DNA of 9,638 bases from Clostridium sp. (GTDB lineage: Bacteria > Bacillota > Clostridia > Lachnospirales > Lachnospiraceae), in the NCBI GenBank assembly GCA_016302185.1, contig JAEDOC010000076.1, forward strand, positions 1 to 9,638, given 5' to 3'. Under the pieces are notes generated by a model. The model was given only the letters and a program-made list of their open reading frames with translations. It had not been told where the DNA came from and made no database searches. The position numbers and the translations under genes were made by a program. Shown in pieces: positions 1 to 5,957 of the stretch. How positions within the stretch are numbered: the first letter of the stretch is position 1; every line of letters begins with the position of its first letter.

Positions 1-257
1 TGAATGTCCTCCTCCTGGTAATGACCGGTTCCTTTTAAATCCATAACAAACCGGCCGATCAGCTCCTCTGCACCGGTATAGATATCCGCGCAGTCAAAGG
101 TGGTAAAGCCCTGCTCCACCAGCAGGTGGAAGGCATGAATCGCATCATCATAGTCCAGGTGTCCCTGCAGACAATGCTCTGCGGACAGCTGCCAGCAGCC
201 ATTGATCACACGATTAAAAGTATATCCATTTTTAAACTGACATTTTTTCTGCATCAT
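1..257 (-). CDS. aldo/keto reductase, N-terminal part (gene runs off the window)
   Basis: The first ~85 residues of a cytosolic NAD(P)H-dependent oxidoreductase with an aldo/keto reductase (TIM-barrel) fold. The first beta-strand region reads NGCWQLS (residues 19-25). The family's active-site stretch reads FDCADIYTGAEELIG from residue 54, giving catalytic Asp58 and Tyr60; the Lys and His of the tetrad would lie beyond the window. Three in-frame ATGs occur at 263, 257 and 254. The Shine-Dalgarno AAGGAG (270-265) touches the first, so 257 (or 254) has normal spacing and was chosen. That SD overlaps the stop codon of the upstream gene, so the reductase is the third gene of the T-box-led operon and is probably translationally coupled. 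The family is certain from the motif; the substrate cannot be inferred. Confidence 0.88.
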   Translation of the reverse strand, partial: MMQKKCQFKNGYTFNRVINGCWQLSAEHCLQGHLDYDDAIHAFHLLVEQGFTTFDCADIYTGAEELIGRFVMDLKGTGHYQEEDI

Positions 258-268
258 AGTCATACTCC

Positions 269-616
269 TTATTTTTCTGTTTCCGGGTCCTGGATCGGAA
301 CCACCGTACACTGTCCGTGGCTCTGGATCCGTTTCCCGATTCTTGTAATTCTAAATCTCGCCCCGCAGTTGGGATCCGGGCAGGCAATTTCGGTATCCGA
401 CAGCATCCAGTCGTTGGGATCCAAGGGCCGCTGCTTCGCCGGAAGAAGGGGAAGAAGGGCGCTTAAGGAATACATCGAAAACGATGTATCCTTTGGAAAT
501 ACCAGATTTTCTCCCTGCACCAGAAAGGAATCCCCCACCCTGTGGCTGCAGACCATGGGGCGGTCTGTCGCAACCACCTCCACCTTCAAATCATATAAGG
601 TAAATGTATCGTCCAT
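269..616 (-). CDS. small TIGR04076-like protein of unknown function
   Basis: A 115-residue soluble protein with no signal peptide or membrane segment. The N-terminus YDLKVEVVATDRPMVCSHRVGDSF resembles the TIGR04076 family of small proteins common in Firmicutes and archaea, whose role is not established. It has Cys23 in the N-terminal part and a CPDPNCGARF segment near residues 79-88, so a metal site or disulfide is possible but unproven. ATG at 616 follows an AGGAGAG Shine-Dalgarno about 10 bases upstream. The gene starts 17 bases after the transporter stop and its own stop overlaps the SD of the aldo/keto reductase gene, so all three are one transcriptional unit. The family call comes from remembered motif similarity, not a search. 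Confidence 0.72.
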   Translation of the reverse strand: MDDTFTLYDLKVEVVATDRPMVCSHRVGDSFLVQGENLVFPKDTSFSMYSLSALLPLLPAKQRPLDPNDWMLSDTEIACPDPNCGARFRITRIGKRIQSHGQCTVVPIQDPETEK

Positions 617-633
617 CCTGTCGAACTCTCCTT

Positions 634-1929
634 TTATTCTTCATTCTTTCGTCCCCAGCCGGTCAGAACGGCTGCCAGGAATACGAAAAACAGCACAAAA
701 CCGTAAATCGTTCCCCCGGCAACGACGACCGGAGAAAGTCCGGTTAAAGCTGCTCCGATAAATACAAACACGCTCATAAATGGGATAATGGCCGGAAGGC
801 TGTTGGCAGTGCCATCCAGCAGATTCGCTCTGCGGTAGGGATGGATATTCTTTGCTGCACCGATCTTATTTAAGATGGGTCCGAAGGTCAGAATCGACGC
901 ACTGGTCACACCGCCTAACAATATGGTGGTAAATGCGATTCCCATCATACATACCAGTTCTGCACCGCCTGCGGTACGGGCCATTTTGCTGTTTAAGATT
1001 TTCTCTGCAATCAGATTTAACATCCCTGCATCCGTCAACACACCCATGATGCCAAAGACGGAGATTACCAGAGCGCAGGTCGGTAAAATGTTATTAATAC
1101 CGCTGATCAGGAATCCCACTGCCGCATTGTTTGCCGCGTCGTTGGAAAATACATCTGCCGGAGTGAACAGCCCTGCGGCTAAACCGACTGCGATACCGGA
1201 TACCAGGCCAATCAGAATACCGGAATAAATATTTCTGGTTTTTGTGGAAACGGTTAACATCAACACAACCGGAATCAGCATTACCAGAGAAACCGGATTG
1301 GTTGCTGCATCAATGGAGCCGCCCTCATACACGCCGCCGATGTCTGCCGGCTTGCCGTTCTTAAACTGCTGGGTTGATGCAGAAGCGATCGTTGTATCAG
1401 AAATCGGCGCTAAGTTGTCTCCAAAGATGGCGCCGGATACGATACTTCCTGCCATCATCATTTCATTGGCTCCCAGGAGAATGCCGGCCGGATAAAAAAT
1501 CGGAAATGCGATAAACATGGTTCCGATGGAAGAACCGGTTGCAGTGGATACGATACAGGTGGCAAGGAAGGTAAATGCCGCGAAGATTCCGCCCTTCATA
1601 CCGACCGCATTGGCGATCCATACAAAGCCGCCGGACAGTCCGCACTGTTTGATCAGGGCGCTGAACATACCCACTAACAGAAGAATCACAATCACCGATA
1701 CCGATGTAATGGAAGAAATCCCTTTGATGGCACTCTCCCAGTAATCACTGTAGCTTGTGCAGAACACACCGCCGATTAAAAGCGCTAAAAAGCCTCCGAC
1801 GGCCGGTGCCTCCATGTTAAATGCCTTAAAACCGATGAAAAGCACCATGCAGAAGAAGATGTAAATTGCCACCGGGATCAGAGACATTCCAATCCCACCA
1901 CGAAATTGAAGTTTTCTTTCCTCACTCAT
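634..1929 (-). CDS. NhaC-family Na+/H+ antiporter-like transporter, T-box controlled
   Basis: A 431-residue integral membrane protein with about ten or more hydrophobic segments, typical of the NhaC (ion transporter superfamily) antiporters that exchange Na+ or an organic anion/amino acid against H+. The family motif GAIFGDNLAPISDTT is present, with GDN at residues 170-172, and the C-terminal half carries Gly/Ala-rich helices. The open frame extends upstream to 2082, but those codons translate the T-box terminator and are rejected. ATG at 1929 is preceded by AGGAAG at good spacing and begins MSEERK, a charged N-terminus before the first membrane helix. It is the first gene of the operon. A T-box leader implies that its substrate is an amino acid or is linked to one. 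The specificity of NhaC members cannot be read from sequence, so this is inference. Confidence 0.9.
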   Translation of the reverse strand: MSEERKLQFRGGIGMSLIPVAIYIFFCMVLFIGFKAFNMEAPAVGGFLALLIGGVFCTSYSDYWESAIKGISSITSVSVIVILLLVGMFSALIKQCGLSGGFVWIANAVGMKGGIFAAFTFLATCIVSTATGSSIGTMFIAFPIFYPAGILLGANEMMMAGSIVSGAIFGDNLAPISDTTIASASTQQFKNGKPADIGGVYEGGSIDAATNPVSLVMLIPVVLMLTVSTKTRNIYSGILIGLVSGIAVGLAAGLFTPADVFSNDAANNAAVGFLISGINNILPTCALVISVFGIMGVLTDAGMLNLIAEKILNSKMARTAGGAELVCMMGIAFTTILLGGVTSASILTFGPILNKIGAAKNIHPYRRANLLDGTANSLPAIIPFMSVFVFIGAALTGLSPVVVAGGTIYGFVLFFVFLAAVLTGWGRKNEE

Positions 1930-2023
1930 TTTTTCTTCCTTTCTCTCTAAATAGTATAGTAAAAATAAACTGCAGCCGGTTTCTGCTGCGAAGCTGACAT
2001 TCAGGAGTCCGGAGACAGGGATC

Positions 2024-2061
2024 AAAAAAGCCCGTCCCTGAACTACATTCAAGGACAGGCT
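2024..2061 (-). terminator. T-box attenuator terminator
   Basis: A 14-bp stem (left arm AGCCTGTCCTTGAA, right arm TTCAGGGACGGGCT) with two G-U wobbles and a 5-base loop, followed directly by a run of T residues. It lies just after the T-box sequence, whose 3' part would compete with it in the antiterminator fold. It ends about 95 bases before the transporter ATG. Confidence 0.93.
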
Positions 2062-2306
2062 GTCATATACCTGCGGTACCACCTTGTTTGGTGCTGAGCA
2101 CCCACTCTTTACAGAATGCTATTACATTCCTGATCCGCTAACGCTGATCCTGCGTCGCAGCTACTAAAGTTCCAATCCGGTTCCCCGGTGAGACTCTTTC
2201 ACCTTGCCCTCTGAGGCCCACTTACCATGACATTCTGTTCGGATTCCACCACCCCGAACTCTCTGTGAGATTGTTTTATATGGTACAACTTCCTCTTCAC
2301 TGGTTG
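2024..2306 (-). promoter_or_regulatory. T-box riboswitch leader, specifier probably TGG (Trp)
   Basis: tRNA-sensing leader upstream of the NhaC-type transporter. The near-invariant T-box sequence reads AAGGTGGTACCGCAGG at 2085-2070 and is followed by an intrinsic terminator. The 5' half carries the usual stem I landmarks: CAGAGAG followed by a GTTCGG/CCGAAC hairpin. Stem I can be paired by hand: GAGG (2295-2292) with CCTC (2216-2213), and TACCAT (2285-2280) with ATGGTA (2228-2223). The internal loop between these helices holds A-G-TGG-G. The codon at the specifier position would be TGG (2220-2218), followed by a purine as expected. AACTTTAGTAG near 2171-2161 fits the conserved stem II region. 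Uncharged tRNA-Trp would stabilise the antiterminator and allow transcription. The T-box identity is firm; the Trp assignment is my structural reading. Confidence 0.9.
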
Positions 2307-2312
2307 AAAGCA

Positions 2313-2341
2313 ATAATAGCAATATCAATAAAAAATGTCAA
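2313..2341 (-). promoter_or_regulatory. sigma-A promoter of the T-box operon
   Basis: Consensus -35 TTGACA (2341-2336), a 17-base spacer and -10 TATTAT (2318-2313). Transcription would begin near 2306, immediately upstream of the T-box stem I, which supports this placement. Confidence 0.88.
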
Positions 2342-2360
2342 GGGTTTTGTTTATTTCTAT

Positions 2361-2410
2361 TAAGGCCCCCCGGAGTAGCTACTCCGGGGGTGATTTGCTG
2401 TCTGCATGGA
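2361..2410. repeat. ~50-bp hairpin repeat, copy 1 (3' of the Rpn gene)
   Basis: Copy 1 of a direct repeat shared with 3720-3769 (44 of 50 positions identical by eye). It contains a perfect 24-base palindrome at 2367-2390 (12-bp arms, C5 and G5 ends) and then the conserved GATTTGCTGTCTGCATGGA. It lies 28 bases downstream of the Rpn stop and just upstream of the T-box promoter. It probably ends Rpn transcription, although the U tract after the stem is poor in both directions. Confidence 0.85.
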
Positions 2411-2438
2411 TCATTTTTTTCATCCGTAAATACTCGGT

Positions 2439-3452
2439 CTATTTTGTGTTCGCCGCTTTTATTTTCTCCAGTTCCTTTTTCAATCGTTCCAATTCTGCTT
2501 CCGCTGCATCTGCGCGGCTACGTTCTCTTTCTGTGTTCGCCCGTTCCTCCATGCGTCCCTTTTCCTCTATCGCTTCGCTCAGATTACACATTAACTGCAT
2601 CCCCTTTCTCAGTTTTCCCGTTGTCTCAATTCCATATTCCTGCTCCAGAATTTCCGTTTTCTCCTTAGGGCGAAGCTCAGGACTTAAAAGCGTTCCCAAT
2701 AATCGATGTAAACGCAAACTGCTTTGTTCTCCGGCCAGATTCTTCCCCAGATTCACTTCAATCACGGTAAGAAGATCATAGCGGCCTTTTTTCTTTACCG
2801 TACCGATAAGATCTCGGGGCTGTATCTCATACAGAACCGCAGTATTTTCCAGATATTCAGGCACATTCATACAGATCCAGATACTGTACACCTTCTTAAT
2901 CTTATTGTAGTACGGGATTTCAAATTCTGTATCCAGTTGAGCCGACAACTGACGGGCATTGTAAAAGATTCCTCTTGTTACAATATCATATCCGCCGGGT
3001 TTCTTTTTTTGCGCCTCCACATCCACAATGATCTTGTTCTGCCTCTTTCTATCCGGATGCCATACATAAAATCGGATATCGAATGCAATCCTTCCCTCAT
3101 TAGGCACGGTGTTTTCTCTATTCATTCCTGAAATCACAGGAGAGGTTTCCAAATCTGCGTTGCCGGAAAGACAAGCCATACTGTCATCTCTGGAATTCTC
3201 CCGATTCCCTGGCTCCGCAGAATGTATTGCCTGTCTGGTCGTCTCTCCCGGAAGCACTGACACCTCCGATATTTTCGGAGTTCCTTCTATCAGAGGTACT
3301 ACCTCTTCCGACTTCATACCCGTATATTCCGGCACTACCGAAGCTAAAATATGGGCTAATACTACCTTATGTGCCAGTATCTGCTTCGCATACGCATCAT
3401 ACGCTGCTTTGGCAGCTGCAAGCGTCAAATCGCTTTTTAAACGTTCCTCCAT
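2439..3452 (-). CDS. Rpn/PD-(D/E)XK nuclease family protein with C-terminal coiled coil
   Basis: A 337-residue protein resembling the Rpn (recombination-promoting nuclease, formerly YhgA-like transposase) group, which carry a PD-(D/E)XK nuclease fold and are often annotated as PD-(D/E)XK nuclease family transposases. The core reads FDIRFYVW (Asp125) followed by IIVDVEAQKK (Asp144, Glu146, Gln148), matching the D...(D/E)xQ/K metal-binding pattern. After the nuclease core, residues ~285-337 are highly charged and rich in E/R/K/A, typical of a coiled coil. Residues ~45-115 look like a variable, low-conservation insert. ATG at 3452 has an AAGGAG SD with 8-base spacing (3466-3461). The gene stands alone, is bracketed by the two ~50-bp repeats, and has no visible partner. 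Nuclease activity is expected from the family; its biological role is unsettled. A confident promoter was not found. Confidence 0.85.
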   Translation of the reverse strand: MEERLKSDLTLAAAKAAYDAYAKQILAHKVVLAHILASVVPEYTGMKSEEVVPLIEGTPKISEVSVLPGETTRQAIHSAEPGNRENSRDDSMACLSGNADLETSPVISGMNRENTVPNEGRIAFDIRFYVWHPDRKRQNKIIVDVEAQKKKPGGYDIVTRGIFYNARQLSAQLDTEFEIPYYNKIKKVYSIWICMNVPEYLENTAVLYEIQPRDLIGTVKKKGRYDLLTVIEVNLGKNLAGEQSSLRLHRLLGTLLSPELRPKEKTEILEQEYGIETTGKLRKGMQLMCNLSEAIEEKGRMEERANTERERSRADAAEAELERLKKELEKIKAANTK

Positions 3453-3719
3453 CGTCCACTCTCCTTACGTCTCATAAAACTTTCGCAGGAGATTTTAAGG
3501 AAAAACAAACTGTAATAAGCATTCTGGTCATCTATCCTTTCGCATCTCGCTGCTTTTATCAATTGGATTTCAAGCATTGAGATTTCTGAAATGAAGATAG
3601 ATTATCTGAACCGGCAGGTGCCGAAAGAATATAGAAACTTAATGCTTTAGCCTTATTTTATCATCGGGGATTGGAGGATGCAAGAAAAATAAAAACAGAA
3701 TCCCTATCCCTGTGTACAA
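3453..3719. other. intergenic stretch upstream of the Rpn gene, no gene supported
   Basis: It holds the Rpn ribosome binding site (3466-3461) and AT-rich sequence in which a promoter for the minus-strand gene is expected, but no convincing -35/-10 pair was seen. A 19-codon plus-strand frame (3591-3650, MKIDYLNRQVPKEYRNLML) has no good SD and was not called. Confidence 0.5.
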
Positions 3720-3769
3720 TAAGACCCCCCAGAGTAGTCGCTCCGGGGGTGATTTGCTGTCCGCATGGA
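3720..3769. repeat. ~50-bp hairpin repeat, copy 2 (3' of the DUF4230 gene)
   Basis: Same orientation as copy 1 at 2361-2410 and 1359 bases away. Six substitutions separate the copies. Three are in the hairpin loop, and the single stem change keeps pairing as a G-U wobble, so the hairpin is preserved. In copy 2 the adjacent GTCC-ATGC-GGAC (3770-3759 on the minus strand) can form a second small hairpin. It lies 43 bases past the DUF4230 stop and may terminate that gene. Confidence 0.83.
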
Positions 3770-3811
3770 CAATTCTTATCTTTTTTGCTGTTTCCTTAAG
3801 GATAAGGATTG

Positions 3812-4518
3812 TCAGGGAGTTTCAAAGGAGATGTGATATCCTAAATTTTTTATTGCCTCGTTGTTAACAAGTTTTTTAATGATTTGTTTTGCATTTTTAT
3901 CTGATTTGTCCAATAGACCGTTTTCAATTGCACGTTTTTCCATAGATTCCTTGCTGATGGAGTCAAAGGTTCTGACATCCTCCACTTTTACCGGATTAAA
4001 CAAACCATCTTTTTGATCTAAGGTTTCAATGTTGTCATCCATTATTTCGTGAGATAGTATGGTAGCTTTTGGAATGTAAATTACAATTTCTTTGTTGGGA
4101 TCATCCGTCTCAATGTTGATTTCGTCTACTTTTACACCGGCTTTAATGATACCATCCCATTTGGCGATGAAAGATTTTGTTGTGAGTGGAACATTAACGC
4201 CTAATAGCTTTTTGGGATTCTCAAACTTTCCTGCATTCGTGTATAAGTATTCTACAGTAGCGAGCTCTCCGATATCGCATATTTGGGATTTGAGCAAATT
4301 GATGGAAATTTCTTTTGAGGCCATTTCATAGGGGGCAACCATGTCATCTATTTTGGTTTCCAGTTCAAGAAGTCGGCTTTTATAACCTTGCGCATATTTA
4401 TAAGAGGCAATTAATGAAGCTGTTAGTACTAAAATAATAAGTATTAATATAAAAAATAATTTTCGGTTCTTTTTTTAAGATATGCCAACTCCGAATTATA
4501 ATCCATGCCATTTCCCAT
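3812..4518 (-). CDS. DUF4230 family membrane-anchored protein, broken by an apparent -1 frameshift
   Basis: The longest intact frame (3812-4342, 176 aa) matches my recollection of DUF4230, a family of unknown function: ELATVEYLYTNAGKFENPKK, then FIAKWDGIIKAGVKVDEI and a Lys/Glu-rich C-terminus. ATG 4342 is not a natural start, because the frame stays open upstream to a TAA at 4477-4475. It encodes KKNRKLFFILILIILVLTAS, a positively charged signal anchor, and then a short helix. No usable start codon exists in that frame. ATG 4518, in the neighbouring frame, gives MGNGMDYNSELAYLKK and runs into a run of seven A residues (4476-4470). An eighth A, or a -1 slip there, joins the two into a 235-residue protein with one membrane helix at ~21-38 and an extracytoplasmic DUF4230 domain. 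Causes could be a pseudogene, an assembly error, or frameshifting or slippage. It is divergent from the MerR gene. Confidence 0.78.
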
Positions 4519-4565
4519 CTTATAAAATCCCCCCTTTATGACATTTGTATTATCTGATATTTTTG

Positions 4566-4615
4566 TCTCCCTTCACTTCAGCGCTTAACGTGCAATTTTA
4601 CGCTGAGAAGGGAGA
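4566..4615. promoter_or_regulatory. long inverted repeat covering the MerR gene Shine-Dalgarno
   Basis: TCTCCCTTC (4566-4574) pairs with GAAGGGAGA (4607-4615) and TCAGCG (4578-4583) with CGCTGA (4601-4606), leaving a 3-base bulge and a 17-base loop. In plus-strand RNA the right arm includes AAGGGAG, the SD of the MerR gene at 4622. It sits in the 103-base divergent gap and could be an operator for the regulator, an RNA element masking the SD, or both. No U tract follows, so it is not a typical terminator. Confidence 0.6.
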
Positions 4616-4621
4616 AAAGAT

Positions 4622-4954
4622 ATGGATGAATTAACGCTGCGAGAGGTATGTAATCGGATTGGAGTGTCCCGTCGGGCAGTTCAGGGCTATGAATCAGCCG
4701 GATTGGTGAATGCAGCACACAAAAATGAGCGGGGGTATCTGCTTTACGATGAAAAAGCACAGAGCAGAATACGAAAAATAAAACTGTTTCAGAATATGGG
4801 GTTTTCTATCAAGGAAATAAAATCATTGATGGATGCGCCTGCGACGGTTTTAAAAGAGGCGTTGGAGGAGAGAGCGGAGGTTGTGGTACAGAAAATGCGG
4901 AGAAGAACGTTTTGCAAAACACACCGGAAACGCAGACGGAGGTGCAAACTGTAA
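4622..4954 (+). CDS. MerR-family transcriptional regulator, frame lost after residue ~91
   Basis: The N-terminus is a clear MerR winged helix-turn-helix: LTLREVCNRIGVSRRAVQGY (residues 4-23), the ESAGLV wing entry, RGYLLYDEKAQSRIRKIKLF, then MGFSIKEIKSLM. It would bind a dyad in a promoter as a dimer. AAGGGAG with 7-base spacing supports ATG 4622. In this frame the protein ends at residue 110 with an unlikely Arg/Lys-rich tail (MRRRTFCKTHRKRRRRCKL). That tail is what out-of-frame reading of the downstream acidic coding sequence gives. If one A is added to the AAAA run at 4892-4895, residue 91 continues as KNAEKNVLQNTPETQTEV into the next frame, giving a 222-residue protein. MerR DNA binding is certain; effector and target are unknown, although the divergent DUF4230 gene is the obvious candidate target. 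Confidence 0.85.
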   Translation: MDELTLREVCNRIGVSRRAVQGYESAGLVNAAHKNERGYLLYDEKAQSRIRKIKLFQNMGFSIKEIKSLMDAPATVLKEALEERAEVVVQKMRRRTFCKTHRKRRRRCKL

Positions 4955-5289
4955 TGCAGACGGAGGCGCAGACCGGAGTGCAGGAAGTAATGCAGGATGA
5001 ATTGTCGGCAGAGGAAGAACGGAAGAGCGTGATGCCGGAACGGGAGGACTGGGGAACGGTCGATGATATTACGGATGATTTTTATGACAGGATTTATGAG
5101 GATGCGTTGGATGAGTTTTATGATGCCGTGTATGAGGATGCAATGGAAGAGGTATATGATACTTACTACGAAGGAATTGTAAAAAATGGAAAGGATAAGG
5201 TTCTTTATGGGGACTGGCTGGATATCCGGAGTGAATTTTATGAAAAAGATTTTGACTCTGTGATGAAGAAAATAAAGAGAATAAAATAA
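4912..5289 (+). CDS. acidic repeat protein, probably the displaced C-terminal part of the MerR regulator
   Basis: This frame is open upstream to the MerR gene's A-run and overlaps the end of the MerR frame in the -1 register. As a stand-alone gene it would need a TTG start at 4912, with only a weak GGAGAAG upstream. The product has a Gln/Thr/Glu-rich stretch with loose repeats (MQTEAQTGVQ), then a strongly acidic region with three ~12-residue repeats of the pattern FYDRIYEDALDE, FYDAVYEDAMEE, VYDTYYEG, and a mixed-charge end. No known domain was recognised. It most likely forms an acidic helical C-terminal domain of the regulator, with the gene broken by a one-base loss. A separate translationally coupled protein is the alternative. 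Confidence 0.6.
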   Translation: MQNTPETQTEVQTVMQTEAQTGVQEVMQDELSAEEERKSVMPEREDWGTVDDITDDFYDRIYEDALDEFYDAVYEDAMEEVYDTYYEGIVKNGKDKVLYGDWLDIRSEFYEKDFDSVMKKIKRIK

Positions 5290-5296
5290 CAGAACG

Positions 5297-5334
5297 GCGC
5301 CATGTCACGATCGAAAACGATTGTGGGATGGCGC
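5297..5334 (+). terminator. hairpin after the MerR/acidic-tail gene
   Basis: GCGCCAT (5297-5303) pairs with ATGGCGC (5328-5334). The inner arms extend this to about 17 bp, with one mismatch and two G-U wobbles, around an AAAA loop. It begins 8 bases past the stop. It lacks a U tract, so it may end transcription only weakly or protect the 3' end. Confidence 0.55.
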
Positions 5335-5378
5335 TTAACCGCCCCCTCTTTATACTGGTTTAAAAGGCAGAAAACAGA

Positions 5379-5407
5379 TCGATTTCGTTGGTTTAAATTC
5401 GTATAAT
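5379..5407 (+). promoter_or_regulatory. possible promoter of the small gene at 5469
   Basis: A perfect -10 hexamer TATAAT lies at 5402-5407, but the hexamer 17 bases upstream is only TCGATT, a poor -35. It sits 62 bases before the next ATG in an otherwise empty gap. Confidence 0.4.
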
Positions 5408-5468
5408 TAAGAAAACTGAAAAGAACTGTCAGAGCAGTTTGTGAAAACGGAAGATATTCGGAGAATGT

Positions 5469-5813
5469 ATGAAGATACAGGAATTGAGACAATTATTAAG
5501 CACAGCAGAGCGTTCTGTTCTGGAAAAGGCCTACGCTCAGAATTATCTGGTGCCCAATCGAGAGGTTCCGAAGAGTCAACGGCCGAAATGGCGTTTTATG
5601 GTAAAGAATTATATCAAAGAGCTGGAGAAGCTTTCGCTGGAAGATGATAATTATGCGAAATCAGTGACAATACTGACTTCTCTGTATCGCGCGCTGCGGC
5701 TGATGGAGTGGATGGACGAGGATGAGCTGTGGTTACAGATCTATGAATATGGTCTGAAACAGAAAATCAAGCCGAGAGATGTCTTGAAAAAGGAGTATGA
5801 AAGAAGGAAATAG
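5469..5813 (+). CDS. small helical protein of unknown function
   Basis: A 114-residue protein without signal peptide or membrane segment. It starts MKIQELRQLLSTAERSVLEK and is rich in charged and hydrophobic residues with helical spacing throughout, including a WRFMVKNYIKELEKLS region and a SLYRALRLMEWMDEDELW stretch. The C-terminus is basic (KKEYERRK). ATG 5469 has a GGAG five bases upstream (5460-5463). It is preceded by a hairpin and followed by a strong terminator, so it looks monocistronic. I do not recognise the family. The alternating hydrophobic/acidic helices suggest a binding or scaffold protein, but no function is claimed. Confidence 0.75.
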   Translation: MKIQELRQLLSTAERSVLEKAYAQNYLVPNREVPKSQRPKWRFMVKNYIKELEKLSLEDDNYAKSVTILTSLYRALRLMEWMDEDELWLQIYEYGLKQKIKPRDVLKKEYERRK

Positions 5814-5860
5814 AGATGAGAGAGCAGGGTGGGTGCACACTGCGGAAGGAGACCGATCTG

Positions 5861-5903
5861 AAAAGGAATCGGAATTCTATCACAGAAATTCCGATTCCTT
5901 TTT
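5861..5903. terminator. bidirectional intrinsic terminator
   Basis: A perfect 16-bp stem (5861-5876 with 5887-5902) with a 10-base loop. A T run lies on the plus strand and an A run on the left, so it works for both the small plus-strand gene and the convergent transporter gene ending at 5958. Confidence 0.93.
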
Positions 5904-5957
5904 ATATATGGATTTTGTCATAATATGTTGAGTCGCATCTTCGTGTATTTATGTATG

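Noticed and set aside
126..761. 211-codon open frame on the plus strand
   Set aside because: It is antisense to the reductase, the TIGR04076-like gene and the transporter end, has no SD, and its composition is not protein-like.
1930..2082. N-terminal extension of the transporter frame up to 2082
   Set aside because: It translates the T-box terminator and leader; ATG 1929 has a proper SD and the expected charged N-terminus.
2166..2168. TTT in GGAACTTTAGTAG as the T-box specifier (Phe)
   Set aside because: It lies downstream of stem I, and this motif fits the conserved stem II region; the stem I internal loop contains TGG instead. Kept as a lower-probability alternative.
2335..2781. Plus-strand open frames across 2335-3580
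   Set aside because: They mirror the Rpn coding sequence and are Ser/Phe/Leu-rich, typical of antisense shadows; no SD or family match.
3591..3650. 19-codon plus-strand frame MKIDYLNRQVPKEYRNLML
   Set aside because: It reads like protein but has no convincing SD, is interrupted by TAG, and no neighbouring frame extends it; possibly a gene remnant, but unsupported.
2361..3769. Rpn gene plus flanking repeats as an insertion sequence
   Set aside because: The flanks are direct hairpin repeats with six differences, not terminal inverted repeats with a target duplication, so no mobile element boundary can be supported.
5441..5647. 68-codon plus-strand frame overlapping the 5469 gene
   Set aside because: The 5469-5813 frame is longer, has the SD and more protein-like composition; this is its shadow.
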